From Leifsonia shinshuensis (GTDB lineage: Bacteria > Actinomycetota > Actinomycetes > Actinomycetales > Microbacteriaceae): DNA of 64,000 nt. The DNA is taken from NCBI RefSeq assembly GCF_013410375.1, contig NZ_JACCFL010000001.1, positions 1,054,001 to 1,118,000 of the forward strand, written 5' to 3'. This document shows positions 25,126-33,308 of the stretch, in pieces (position 1 is the first letter of the stretch; the number at the start of each line of letters is the position of its first letter). Below the pieces are notes generated by a model, which worked only from the letters and a program-made list of their open reading frames with translations, ran no database searches and was not told the origin of the DNA. Made by a program: the position numbers and the translations under genes.

Positions 25126-26369
25126 CCGGCCGACCGGACCGTCAGGGACGACCACTCGTTGAGCGAGTCCGGGTGGAATCCGGCGGCGAGCTTGTACTCG
25201 GCGGCGATCCGCTCGCGCTCCGCCCGGGGGATCACCGTGTCGATGTCGTCGAAGCCTTCCGGGGCGCGCTCCCGCGCGAGCAGCATGACCCGCTCCGGGC
25301 CGGTGCGCCTGGTCAGTTCCAGCAGCGCCGCCGTGGCCGGGCGCCGCGCCTCCTCGTAGGCCTGAAGGGCGTCCTCGACCGTCGCCTCCGTGGCGAGACG
25401 GTGCGCCAGCGTTCGGGCGTCGAGGATCGCCTGCGAGGCGCCGTTCGAACCGTTCGGGTACATCGCGTGCGCCGCGTCGCCGAGCAGCGTCGTGCGCCCG
25501 AACGTCCAGCGCGGGAGCGGATCCCTGTCGACCATGGGGTACTCGAGGATCTCCTCTGCGGCGCCGATCGTCGCCGGCACATCGAGCCAGCCGAAGCGCC
25601 AGTCCCGGAACAGCTCGACGATCGGGGCCGGGTCGACCGCGCTGTTCCAGTCGGCGTCCCCGGCGCCGGCGCCGTGGCGCTCGGCGATGAAGTTCACCCG
25701 CTGGCGGCCGTCCGCGCCGGGCGCGCTCAGCGGATAGGCGACGAACTTCTGTTCGCCGTCGCCGGCCATGATCATCGTCCGGCCGTCGAGGAACGCCGGG
25801 ACGACGGCGGTGCCCCGCCACAGCGTCAGCCCGCTCCACGGCGGGGCGCCCTCCTCCGGGTACCGCAGCGCGCGGAGCGCCGAGTGGATGCCGTCCGCCC
25901 CGATCAGGACGTCCGCCTCCTCCGCGACCTCGCCCGCGTCGGTCCGGAAGGTCGCGGTGGTCCCGCCGCCGTGGTCGTCGACGGCGACCAGCCGGTGGCC
26001 CAGTCGGACTCGGTCGCCGAGCCGCTCCCGGACCGCCTCGGCGAGGGCGAGCTGCAGGCGCCCCCGGTGCACGGAGAGCTGGGGCCAGCGGTAGCCGGCC
26101 TCCCGCCCGCGCGGCTCGCTCCAGATCGGCTGGCCGAACCGGTTGTGATAGCTGAGGGTGGCGGGCGCCGTCCCCAGCTCCGCGACCCGCGCGTCCAGCC
26201 CGAGCTCGGTGAGCTCGCGGACGGCGTGCGGCAGCAGGTTGATGCCGACCCCGAGCCCGCGGAGCTCGTCACTCCGCTCGAAGACCTCGATGTCACGGAA
26301 CCCGGCCGCCTCGAGGCTCAACGCGGTCGCGAGTCCCCCGATGCCGGCCCCGACGATGGCTATGCGCAT
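25122..26369 (-). CDS. FAD-dependent aromatic monooxygenase (PhzS/salicylate hydroxylase-like)
   Basis: This 415-residue group A flavoprotein monooxygenase has the FAD Rossmann motif VGAGIGGLATALSLEAAG at the N terminus, the ADVLIGADGIHSALR motif (about residues 155-170), and the FAD ribityl motif TTLLGDAAHAMYPNGSNG (about 295-315). NAD(P)H reduces the flavin, which then hydroxylates an aromatic or enolic ring. Sequence elements such as LSYHNRFGQPIW recall the 5-methylphenazine-1-carboxylate monooxygenase-like group. It is the first gene of a three-gene coupled operon. Substrate not known. Confidence 0.9.
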   Translation of the reverse strand: MRIAIVGAGIGGLATALSLEAAGFRDIEVFERSDELRGLGVGINLLPHAVRELTELGLDARVAELGTAPATLSYHNRFGQPIWSEPRGREAGYRWPQLSVHRGRLQLALAEAVRERLGDRVRLGHRLVAVDDHGGGTTATFRTDAGEVAEEADVLIGADGIHSALRALRYPEEGAPPWSGLTLWRGTAVVPAFLDGRTMIMAGDGEQKFVAYPLSAPGADGRQRVNFIAERHGAGAGDADWNSAVDPAPIVELFRDWRFGWLDVPATIGAAEEILEYPMVDRDPLPRWTFGRTTLLGDAAHAMYPNGSNGASQAILDARTLAHRLATEATVEDALQAYEEARRPATAALLELTRRTGPERVMLLARERAPEGFDDIDTVIPRAERERIAAEYKLAAGFHPDSLNEWSSLTVRSAG

Positions 26370-26458
26370 GATCCGACTCCCTTATCGTCCTGGCGCGATT
26401 CCACATAGTTTTGCCTGTGAACCATTCCGGTGTCAAGGGTCAGCCGTCCGGCGGTGGG

Positions 26459-27178
26459 CTACTCCGCCACGAGCACGAAGAGCAGGAAGGCGAGGAAGCG
26501 GCCGCTCGCGTGCTTCCGGAGCTCCGGGAAGCGCTCGAAGGCCGCGGGCGCCGGCGCCGGTTCGCTGATCGTGGCGATGCGGAAGCCGGCCTCCGCGAAC
26601 GCGTCGGTCATCGCGTGCAGCGGGCGGTCCCAGAACGTGAGCTCCGTGGTCCGGCCGCCCAGCTCCCACTCCTCGGTGCGCCGGTGGACGCCGAAGTACT
26701 CCCGGTCCCCGCCCGACAACCGGTCCGAGAAGAAGATCGCCGAGGGGTGCTCCTCCGAGACGATGAGCCGCCCGCCCGGCTTCAGGACCCGGTGGAGCTC
26801 GGCGAGGCACGGCGCCCAGTCCTTGAGGTAGTGCAGGACCTGCGAGGCGACGACATCGTCGAAGGTGTCGTCCTCGAACGGGAGCGGCTCCGCGAGGTCG
26901 GCGACCCGCAGGTCGACCGCGTCGCCGAGCCGGGCCCGAGCCTGCTCCAGCATCCCGGCACTGGAGTCGATCCCCGTCACGATGGCGCCGCGCTCGAGGA
27001 GGTCGGCCAGGATCGGTCCGGAGCCGCAGCCGACGTCGAGCACCCGGCGGCCGGCGACATCGCCGGCGAGCTCGGCGAGCGCGGGCCGGTTGTAGTACTC
27101 GTTCAGGAGGCTCGTCGCGTTGAGCGCCGCATAGCCTTCGGCGATCGCGTCGTAGGGAGACCGGGTCATGAGGATCAT
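26459..27178 (-). CDS. Class I SAM-dependent methyltransferase
   Basis: The 239-residue protein has the SAM-binding motif I VLDVGCGSGPILADLLERGA, acidic loop VTGIDSSAGML, motif II-III DTFDDVVASQVLHYLKDW, and LHRVLKPGGRLIVSEEHPS. This is the Methyltransf_11 pattern of small-molecule or quinone-type methyltransferases. Starts at 27178 or 27169 (ATG, then ATG three codons later) are both possible and neither has a strong ribosome site. It is divergent from the SGNH lipoprotein gene. The acceptor is unknown. Confidence 0.88.
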   Translation of the reverse strand: MILMTRSPYDAIAEGYAALNATSLLNEYYNRPALAELAGDVAGRRVLDVGCGSGPILADLLERGAIVTGIDSSAGMLEQARARLGDAVDLRVADLAEPLPFEDDTFDDVVASQVLHYLKDWAPCLAELHRVLKPGGRLIVSEEHPSAIFFSDRLSGGDREYFGVHRRTEEWELGGRTTELTFWDRPLHAMTDAFAEAGFRIATISEPAPAPAAFERFPELRKHASGRFLAFLLFVLVAE

Positions 27179-27256
27179 CGTCGCATGGCACCGTCCCCGG
27201 CGCCGCGCCTACCCTGTGGCTGTACGCCCGGCTCAGCGGGGTGGGAGGTGGTGGCG

Positions 27257-28114
27257 ATGCCGTCGCGAGATCGGAGCAGGATCGCCGCCGCGCTCGCCCG
27301 CGCGGCCGCGCTCCTCGTGCTGGCGTCGTGCTCCTCGCCGGGCGGGAGCACCGCCTCCGCGCCGAGCGCCGGGTCGCGGTTCGCGGACGGGGTCGCGGTG
27401 CTGGGGGACTCGATCTCGACGGCGAAGAACTCGGATCCTGCGCATCCCGAGCAGGACGCCGAGCAGAACTCGTGGGCGACCGGGACGGCGCCCGCAGTGC
27501 AGAGCGTCTACCTGCGGCTGGTGGCCGTCAATCCCGCTGCCCGCGGGCATGCCCTCGACCTCGCGGTCGACGACGCGGGCATCGACGGCGTGCTCGCCCA
27601 GGCCAGGCAGCTGGTGCAGCACCCGCGCGCCCACGAGCTCGTGCTGCTGCAGGGGATCAGCGCGGACCTCCGTTGCGACGGGAGCGACCCGGCGAACGAG
27701 GGGCCGTTCGCGAAGAAGGTGGGGCAGGTCCTCGACGTGCTCGCCGCGGGCCTGCCGGACCCGGACATCGTCCTGGTGAGTCTCTACGGGACGTCCGCGA
27801 GCCATGCGCAGGCATTCAGCCAGGTCGATCCGACCGCCATCACCGGCGACGGCCCGTGCGACGCGATCGACCCGGCGACGGGGAAGCTCTCGGCCTCCAG
27901 GATCTCCTACGCCGGGGCGCTGGTCCAGGCGTACGAGAGCAGGACCGCGGCGGTGTGCACGGCGCACCCGCACTGCCGGACCGACGGGCGGGCGGCGCGG
28001 GGCATGGCGCTCGCGCCGGCGGACTTCGTCCCGTACGACATCCACTTCTCCGTGCGGGGGGAGCACGATCTGGCGGCGGTGCTCTGGCCGGCGATCTACC
28101 CGGGAGCGCACTGA
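27257..28114 (+). CDS. SGNH/GDSL-like hydrolase lipoprotein
   Basis: This 285-residue protein has a lipoprotein signal peptide ending VLASC (Cys about residue 25). The SGNH block I is VLGDSIST. The block V Asp and His are in YDIHFSVRGEHDLAAV near the C terminus. Such proteins are surface-anchored esterases or acetyl-hydrolases acting on lipids or polysaccharides. The ATG at 27257 has GGAGG eight bases upstream. A TACCCT -10-like hexamer lies at 27210-27215 without a clear -35. Blocks II and III are not obvious, so activity is not certain. Confidence 0.75.
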   Translation: MPSRDRSRIAAALARAAALLVLASCSSPGGSTASAPSAGSRFADGVAVLGDSISTAKNSDPAHPEQDAEQNSWATGTAPAVQSVYLRLVAVNPAARGHALDLAVDDAGIDGVLAQARQLVQHPRAHELVLLQGISADLRCDGSDPANEGPFAKKVGQVLDVLAAGLPDPDIVLVSLYGTSASHAQAFSQVDPTAITGDGPCDAIDPATGKLSASRISYAGALVQAYESRTAAVCTAHPHCRTDGRAARGMALAPADFVPYDIHFSVRGEHDLAAVLWPAIYPGAH

Positions 28115-28121
28115 TCGCCTC

Positions 28122-28150
28122 TTGACGCGGCGCCCCGAATTCGCGTTAAT
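28122..28150 (+). promoter_or_regulatory. Strong promoter giving a near-leaderless TetR mRNA
   Basis: TTGACG (28122-28127) and GTTAAT (28145-28150) are separated by exactly 17 bases. Transcription would begin near 28157, a few bases before the ATG at 28161, leaving no room for a ribosome-binding site. Confidence 0.65.
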
Positions 28151-28160
28151 GGGCATCAAC

Positions 28161-28760
28161 ATGAATTCCGTGCGCAGCTACTCCATGAACGTCCGCGCCG
28201 CCCGCGCCGAGCAGACCAGGCGGCGGATCGTCGCGGCCACGATCGAACTCGCGCTCAGTCGCCCCCTCGCCGCGTGCACCCTGCCGGCGATCGCCGAGCG
28301 CGCGGAGACGACGGTGCAGACGATCCTGCGCTCGTTCGGCAGCAGGGACGCGCTCTTCGCCGCCGCGGTGGAGGCCGCGGAGGGCGAGGTGGTCGCCGAG
28401 CGCACGGTCGACCCCGCGGACGTCGCCGGGTCGCTCGCCGCGCTCGTCGACCACTACGAGCGCGTCGGCGACGGGATGCTGCTGCTCGGCGGGCAGGAGA
28501 CGTCGGAGCCGCTGGCGTCCCGGATCACCACCGAGGGCAAGGCCGTGCACCGCGCCTGGGTCGAGCGGCTGTTCGCCCCGACGCTGGCAAGCGTGCCGGG
28601 CCCGCGCCGCGCGGAGGCGGTCGACCTCCTGGTCGCCGCGACCGACCTCAGCGCCTGGAAGCTGTGGCGGCGCGACGCCGGCCGCAGCCCGGCGGAGACG
28701 CTCGCCCGGTTCACCGCGCTCGTCTCCGCCGTCGTCGCCCGGCTGGAGGCCGGGCTCTGA
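28161..28760 (+). CDS. TetR-family transcriptional regulator
   Basis: The 199-residue protein has an N-terminal helix-turn-helix (about residues 12-60) with RRRIVAATIELA, LPAIAERAETTVQTILRSFG and SRDALFAAAVEA. A helical ligand domain follows. The start is placed at ATG 28161 because the promoter's -10 includes bases just before an earlier ATG at 28149. It is transcribed with the glycosyltransferase gene 17 bases downstream, so it probably controls that gene and itself. Ligand unknown. Confidence 0.88.
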   Translation: MNSVRSYSMNVRAARAEQTRRRIVAATIELALSRPLAACTLPAIAERAETTVQTILRSFGSRDALFAAAVEAAEGEVVAERTVDPADVAGSLAALVDHYERVGDGMLLLGGQETSEPLASRITTEGKAVHRAWVERLFAPTLASVPGPRRAEAVDLLVAATDLSAWKLWRRDAGRSPAETLARFTALVSAVVARLEAGL

Positions 28761-28777
28761 GAGAAGGAGCCACCACC

Positions 28778-29896
28778 ATGTCTACGATCGCCGTCGTCAC
28801 CGTCGATGCCGGCGGCAACGTCCCGCCGATGCTCCGCGTCGCCGAGGCGCTCGCCGCGCGCGGGCACCGGATCGAACTGCTCGGACAGCCGCGCCAGAGC
28901 CCGCTCGCGGCCGAGCGCGGGTTCGGGTTCCGCGGCGTGGAGTCGCTGCGGGGCTGGAACAGCGGCGTGCGCCGGTCCGTCCCCACCGCGGTCCGCCAGG
29001 CCGTCGCGCTGCTCGCCGACCGCCGGATCGGCGCGGAGGTCGCGGCGCTCGCCCGGGAGGCCGGGGCCGAGCTCGCCGTGACCGACTGCCTGCTCGCGAG
29101 CACCCACGCGCCGTTGCGGGCCGCAGGGATCCCCGACGTCGTGCTGTTCCACACCCTCTACAGCTACTGGACCGGCGACCTCGCCCGGGGTCCGGTCGGG
29201 ATGCTGGCCCGGCTGCGCGGCACCGACCCGCGCGCCGCCTGGGCCGGCGCGGCGGCCAGGGTGGTCGCCTCGGACCGGACGCTGGACCCGGGCGCGACGG
29301 CCGACGGCGTGGACTGGGTGGGCGCCGTCGAGCGCGGCGAGCCCAGGCGGCCGGCGCCGGACGAGCCGCCGCTCGTGGTCGTGAGTCTCAGCACCGCGTG
29401 GCTCCCGGGCCAGAGCGCGGCCTATCAGCGCATCGTCGACGCGCTCGGCGGGCTCCCGCTGCGCGGGGTCGTCACGCTCGGCGGGCTCGCCCCCGACCGG
29501 CCGCTGCGCGTGCCCCCGAACGTGGAGGTCGTCGACCGGGCCGACCACGGCGCGCTGTTCCGCCGGGCGTCGCTCCTGGTCGGCCACGGCGGCCACTCGA
29601 CCACGCTGCGCGCGCTCGCGCACGACGTGCCGATGGTCCTGATGCCGATGCACCCGCTGCTCGACCAGCCGGCCGTGGCGGCCGCGGTCGCCCGGGCCGG
29701 GGCGGCCGAGGTGGTGTCCAGGAAGGCGTCCGCGGAGCACATCCGCTCGGCAGTCGCGCGGGTACTCGCGAGCGGCCCCGCGGCCGTGGAGGCACGGGCG
29801 CTGGGGACGCGCGTGCGGTCGGGCGACGCCGCCGTCGCCGCGGCGGACGCGGTCGAGCGGGAGCTGCGCGCGCGGCGGCCGAGCGCGCAGCGCTGA
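28778..29896 (+). CDS. GT1-like glycosyltransferase (YjiC/MGT type)
   Basis: The 372-residue GT-B protein has an acceptor-domain start TIAVVTVDAGGNVPPMLRVA. The C-terminal nucleotide-sugar region VGHGGHSTTLRALAHDVPMV and LMPMHPLLDQP (about residues 268-300) is the GT1 signature used by macrolide and flavonoid glycosyltransferases. GAAGGAG precedes the ATG. It likely transfers a sugar to a small hydrophobic molecule, possibly for detoxification under control of the preceding TetR regulator. Its stop codon lies in the first unit of a 16-base tandem repeat. Confidence 0.87.
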   Translation: MSTIAVVTVDAGGNVPPMLRVAEALAARGHRIELLGQPRQSPLAAERGFGFRGVESLRGWNSGVRRSVPTAVRQAVALLADRRIGAEVAALAREAGAELAVTDCLLASTHAPLRAAGIPDVVLFHTLYSYWTGDLARGPVGMLARLRGTDPRAAWAGAAARVVASDRTLDPGATADGVDWVGAVERGEPRRPAPDEPPLVVVSLSTAWLPGQSAAYQRIVDALGGLPLRGVVTLGGLAPDRPLRVPPNVEVVDRADHGALFRRASLLVGHGGHSTTLRALAHDVPMVLMPMHPLLDQPAVAAAVARAGAAEVVSRKASAEHIRSAVARVLASGPAAVEARALGTRVRSGDAAVAAADAVERELRARRPSAQR

Positions 29897-29944
29897 GCCG
29901 GCTCGGCGCTGACCCGGCTCGGCGCTGACCCGGCGCGGCGCTGA
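29890..29944. repeat. 16-base tandem repeat anchored on a stop codon
   Basis: GCGCTGA recurs at 29890, 29906, 29922 and 29938, exactly 16 bases apart, with the core CGGCTCGGCGCTGA repeated between. The first TGA is the glycosyltransferase stop. The array fills the gap before the convergent gene at 29953. Confidence 0.85.
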
Positions 29945-29952
29945 GCCTGGGC

Positions 29953-30195
29953 CTATCGCCCGTGCGACCCGTCGATGGCCACCAGCCGGTCGACGGCCTC
30001 CTCCAGCGTCTCCTCGAAGATCAGCGGGCCGGGCCGCGCCCAGGCCGTCACGAGGAAGCCCAGGGCGGTCTTGCTGATCGTCCCGACGCACTCGGCGCAG
30101 TCCGGGTGCTCGCGGAAGAGCAGCCAGCCGTCGTCGGCGTAGAGCCGGAAGCGTTTGTCATCCACGACGAACTCGTCCGCAATCGCGAGCACCAT
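29953..30195 (-). CDS. Small hypothetical protein
   Basis: The 80-residue soluble protein opens MVLAIADEFVVDDKRFRLYA and has a Cys pair CAEC in the middle (HPDCAECVG), which could bind metal or form a disulphide. The ATG is preceded by GGGAAAGGGG on the minus strand. I do not recognise a family. It faces away from the gene at 30556 across a 360-base intergenic region with a palindrome. Confidence 0.65.
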   Translation of the reverse strand: MVLAIADEFVVDDKRFRLYADDGWLLFREHPDCAECVGTISKTALGFLVTAWARPGPLIFEETLEEAVDRLVAIDGSHGR

Positions 30196-30555
30196 ATCGG
30201 TCCCCTTTCCCCGCGCGGCTGAAGGCGACGCAGGGCGGGTTCGGGTCCCCGACGCGCTTCTGTCGTGGTTACGACACCAGAATGGTAAGCGCCGCGACCC
30301 GCTCAGGGGAACGGCGCGCCCGGAATGATGCGGCCGGCGGATCGCCGGTGCGCGTTGCGGATCGCCGGGAGCCGCGTGTTCGAACCCTCTCAGCCGGAGG
30401 CCGGTGGCCGTCAGGTGACGCGGAGCAGAATCCCCGGTTACGCCCTATCGGTAAAACGTTTGCATGACGGAGGCTGATTCCGCTCCTCCGACACAGGAGC
30501 AGACCCGCCCGGACCGACGCATCCGGGAGCGCACAGACCACTGGGGAGTCGACGC
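30196..30555. other. 360-base intergenic region with a palindrome
   Basis: No convincing gene is visible between the divergent small protein and the gene at 30556. It holds a palindrome TGTCGT-GGTT-ACGACA (30261-30276) extended by TTC and AGAA flanks to 30258-30282, a likely repressor operator or hairpin. Short CCGGCGGATCGCC-like repeats lie around 30335-30370. I found no firm promoter. Confidence 0.45.
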
Positions 30556-31224
30556 ATGCTGAAACCGCTCCACGCCGACGACCGGGGCAGCCTCGCCGGC
30601 GGCCCCGGGTCACCGGTTCCGCATCCGATCGAGGTCGTGGTCGGCGGGCACCGCCTCCGGGCGACCCGGGCCATGGGCGAGCTGTTCCTCAAGGCCGCCA
30701 GGGCCAATGCCAGGACCGCCGGGGCGCCGCTGACCCCGCTCTCGCACTCGGAAGGCGTCGAACTCCTCCACATCACTGCGGCGACGCCCGTGACGGTGAG
30801 CGACGTCGGCCGCGGGGACGGGATCGCCCTCATCCTCTGGCGCTGGCCGGAGCCCGAACCGGCGGCTGACGCGCCCGCCGAGGCTGCCTACCGGCCGGAG
30901 GACCGGCCCGAGGACCGGCTGCTCGTCCTCTTCGACGCGCCGGACGAGTGGCTCGGCCGCGACGCCGGCGCCGAGCATCTCGCCGCCGTCCGCTCGCTGA
31001 TCGCCGGCCTCGCCGAGGACGCCGGCCTGCGCGAGCCGGAGGAGTTCGCGTACTCGTGGCACATCCTGATGGAGGGCGCCGTCGTCGATGCCGCCGAGGG
31101 GGACGTGGAGGCCGCGCACCGAGCGAAGGCGATGGGCCGGGATCTGATCGCGCGGCACCGCCGGGGCGTCGCGCAGGCGGACGCGGGCGACCACCGTGTC
31201 GACCCACGCTGGGCGCTGGGCTGA
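30556..31224 (+). CDS. Hypothetical protein with TetR-like C-terminal half
   Basis: The protein has 222 residues. Residues about 22-95 (IEVVVGGHRLRATRAMGELF onward) match nothing I recognise. A Pro/Glu-rich linker with a repeated RPEDRPED stretch follows near 105-120. The last 100 residues, with LLVLFDAPDEWLG, LIAGLAEDAGLREPEEFAYS and WHILMEGAVVDAAEGD, read like the ligand-binding tail of AcrR/TetR regulators. No helix-turn-helix precedes it. It may be a sensor that lost or exchanged its DNA-binding domain. Start by ATG and frame; the ribosome site is weak (GGGGAG). Confidence 0.65.
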   Translation: MLKPLHADDRGSLAGGPGSPVPHPIEVVVGGHRLRATRAMGELFLKAARANARTAGAPLTPLSHSEGVELLHITAATPVTVSDVGRGDGIALILWRWPEPEPAADAPAEAAYRPEDRPEDRLLVLFDAPDEWLGRDAGAEHLAAVRSLIAGLAEDAGLREPEEFAYSWHILMEGAVVDAAEGDVEAAHRAKAMGRDLIARHRRGVAQADAGDHRVDPRWALG

Positions 31225-31275
31225 GGCGCCCGCGCCGCCTCCTGCCGCGCCGCCTCCCTGGTCGCGGCGCCTCCC

Positions 31276-31305
31276 TTGCCGCGGGCGCCGGCGACGTCCC
31301 AGGAT
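31276..31305 (+). promoter_or_regulatory. Promoter-like element before the first LuxR gene
   Basis: TTGCCG (31276-31281) and CAGGAT (31300-31305) have an 18-base spacer, within GGCGCCTCCCTTGCCGC (31266-31282). This is identical to the block upstream of the second LuxR-type gene at 36622-36638. Confidence 0.5.
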
Positions 31306-31350
31306 GGGCGCAGGCACGTCGCCGGCGTGGTGAGGAGGCGGACGGCGCGG

Positions 31351-32187
31351 ATGGATCACGATGCGGCGGACGCCCGCCGGTGGACGAGGGACGTGAGCGC
31401 GCTCCTCGCCCTGCCCGCGCTCTGGGTCGACCACGACCCGCGGGAGATCGCGAACGGCCTGCTGAGCGTGCTCACCGGGATGCTGCAGCTCGACAGCGCC
31501 TACGTGCGGTTCGCCGACGCCGCGGGGGACCTCCCGCTGGAGGTGTGGCGGCCGTCGGGTGCGCGCCCGCCGGGCGAGCTGACGCGGGCGCTCGGACGTT
31601 CCGGCCGCGCGACGGCGGACGGCGCCGGCGTGCCGGGCGCGGGGACCGTGGTGGCGGACGCGGGGGTGGTCACCCTCCCGATCGCGCTGCCGTGGGAGAG
31701 CGGGACGGTGGCGGTCGCGGCCTCGCGGGTGGACTTCCCGACGGCGACCGAGACCCAGCTGCTGCGGGTCGCGGTCGGCCAGGCGGCCATCGCGATCCAC
31801 ACCGCGCGCCGGCTCGCGCAGGAGTCCGCCGCCCGCCGGGCGGCCGAGGAGGCGCTGCTCCGGCAGCACGAGCTCCTGCGCGCGCTCTCCGAACAGGTGG
31901 CGCCGGAACTCGCCGCGCTCGCGCGGCGGGTGCAGGACGCCGGGCGGCCGGACCCCGGCAGCCGACCCGAGCCCGGCGCTGTTCGCGGCGGCCCGCCCGC
32001 GCTCACCGATCGCGAGGCGGAGGTGCTCGGGCTGCTGGCGCAGGGCCTCAGCAACAAGGAGATCGCCGCGGCCCTCTGGCTGAGCGACCGGACCGTGGAG
32101 CGGCACATCACCTCGCTCTACCGCAAGATCGGTGTGGCGCGCCGGAGCGAGGCCACGGCCTTCGCCCTGCGGCACGGCGTCGTGTGA
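31351..32187 (+). CDS. GAF-LuxR response regulator
   Basis: The protein has about 278 residues. A GAF-like sensor region (about 15-165) is followed by a helical connector rich in Arg/Glu/Ala (QESAARRAAEEALL). The C-terminal LuxR helix-turn-helix is LTDREAEVLGLLAQGLSNKE with SDRTVERHITSLYRKIG. The ATG at 31351 has GAGGAGG 12 bases upstream, and GTG 31327 is an alternative. It is convergent with the redoxin gene and shares promoter sequence with the large LuxR gene at 36671, suggesting coordinated control of the hydrolase cluster between them. Confidence 0.85.
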   Translation: MDHDAADARRWTRDVSALLALPALWVDHDPREIANGLLSVLTGMLQLDSAYVRFADAAGDLPLEVWRPSGARPPGELTRALGRSGRATADGAGVPGAGTVVADAGVVTLPIALPWESGTVAVAASRVDFPTATETQLLRVAVGQAAIAIHTARRLAQESAARRAAEEALLRQHELLRALSEQVAPELAALARRVQDAGRPDPGSRPEPGAVRGGPPALTDREAEVLGLLAQGLSNKEIAAALWLSDRTVERHITSLYRKIGVARRSEATAFALRHGVV

Positions 32188-32194
32188 CGGCGGC

Positions 32195-32240
32195 CGGCCG
32201 CGCGCTCCACCGGCCGCGCGCTCAGCCGGCCGCGCGCTCA
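32195..32240. repeat. 16-base tandem repeat anchored on the redoxin stop
   Basis: CGGCCGCGCGCTC occurs at 32195, 32211 and 32227. On the minus strand this reads as stop-codon units TGAGCGCGCGGCCGG repeated three times, the first containing the TGA of the redoxin gene (32240-32238) and the last with GGA in place of TGA. Confidence 0.85.
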
Positions 32241-33308
32241 GCCGAAGGTGAAGCAGAACGCCTCCGCGCCTCCCTCCGGGAACTCCACCTCGAGCAGCCG
32301 GGTCGCGACCGGCCCCGGCTGACGGACGAGCTGGAAGGTGTCCTGCCGGTCGAGCACGCCGTTCCCGAGGGCGTCGACGTCGGTGCCGTGGGCCTCGCCG
32401 GGGGCCTTCCCGTCGAGCAGCACCCGGAACGGGACCGCTCCGCGCCCGGCCGCAGGGCCCATGACGAGGTTGGCGTCGCGCGCGTGGAAGGCGAACGAGA
32501 TCCGTCCGCCCGGCTCGTCGAGCACCGCGGCGTCCCTGGTCTGGGTCCAGCGGCCGGCGAGGTCCCACTCGTTCAGCGCGAGCCGGGCGCCGCCCGGGTA
32601 GACGCTGGACAGGTCGTAGAGGCCGGCGTCCTCCGAGGCGAAGCCGCTGCTCTGGCCGTAGCCGAGGTAGGTCTCCGGGGACCGCAGCGACCGCCAGTCC
32701 GCCGCGACCTCCAGGCCGTGCGCCTCGGGCGACACCAGGTCGCCGTCGATGCCGTCGGCGCCCGCGTCCAGCAGGAGCTGCTGCAGGACCATCTCGGTCA
32801 TCATGTACTCGCCCTCGCCGAAGTGGTGGTAGCGCAGCCGGCCGTCGGCGTCGGCGACGTACAGCGCCGGCCAGTAGTGGTTGTCGAAGTCGCCCCACAC
32901 GCCGTAGTCGCTGTCCACCGCGACCGGGTACTCGATCCCGAGTCTGCGCACCCGTTCCGTCACGGTCGCGAGGTCGTGCTCGAAGCCGAACTCCGGCGTG
33001 TGGACACCGACCACTGTCAGACCCGCCGCCGCGTACTTCGCGTGCCAGGCCCGCAGGTAGGGAGCCGTCCGCAGCCAGTTGACGCAGGTGAAGGTCCAGA
33101 AGTCGACCAGGACCACCCGGCCGCGGAGGCCGGCGGGGGTCAGCGGCGGCGAGTTCAGCCACGCCGTGGCGCGGGAGAGCGGCCCGAGCGCGCCCTCGTC
33201 CGGGAGGTGGCCGCGCTCGTCGTCCGGCTGCCGGTGCAGGAGCGAGCGGAAGGACCGGCGCGGCCCGTCCGACGCGTCGAGCCCGTCGCCGTCGTCCCGG
33301 TCAGACAT
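32238..33308 (-). CDS. Redoxin-domain protein with a single active-site Cys
   Basis: The 356-residue cytoplasmic protein has an N-terminal linker followed by a thioredoxin-like domain with VLVDFWTFTCVNWLRTAPY (about residues 70-88), VVGVHTPEFGFE and YPVAVDSDYGVW. A C-terminal half with ETYLGYGQSSGF and a carbohydrate-binding-like beta region resembles DipZ relatives. In DipZ-like proteins the active site is usually C-x-x-C, but here it is CVNW, leaving one Cys, as in some actinobacterial homologues. Its start overlaps the alpha/beta hydrolase stop by eight bases. It may act as a peroxidase or reductase for reactive products of the neighbouring hydrolases. Confidence 0.83.
   Translation of the reverse strand: MSDRDDGDGLDASDGPRRSFRSLLHRQPDDERGHLPDEGALGPLSRATAWLNSPPLTPAGLRGRVVLVDFWTFTCVNWLRTAPYLRAWHAKYAAAGLTVVGVHTPEFGFEHDLATVTERVRRLGIEYPVAVDSDYGVWGDFDNHYWPALYVADADGRLRYHHFGEGEYMMTEMVLQQLLLDAGADGIDGDLVSPEAHGLEVAADWRSLRSPETYLGYGQSSGFASEDAGLYDLSSVYPGGARLALNEWDLAGRWTQTRDAAVLDEPGGRISFAFHARDANLVMGPAAGRGAVPFRVLLDGKAPGEAHGTDVDALGNGVLDRQDTFQLVRQPGPVATRLLEVEFPEGGAEAFCFTFG

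Noticed and set aside
26401..26440. Promoter with perfect TTGACA (minus strand 26436-26431) for the flavin monooxygenase
   Set aside because: At 17 bases downstream the hexamer is CAAAAC; the better -10 AACTAT is 20 bases away, so I did not call it a promoter.
30350..30400. Possible tRNA suggested by GTTCGAACC near 30378
   Set aside because: Only the T-loop-like sequence is present; no acceptor, D-arm or anticodon stem could be built around it.
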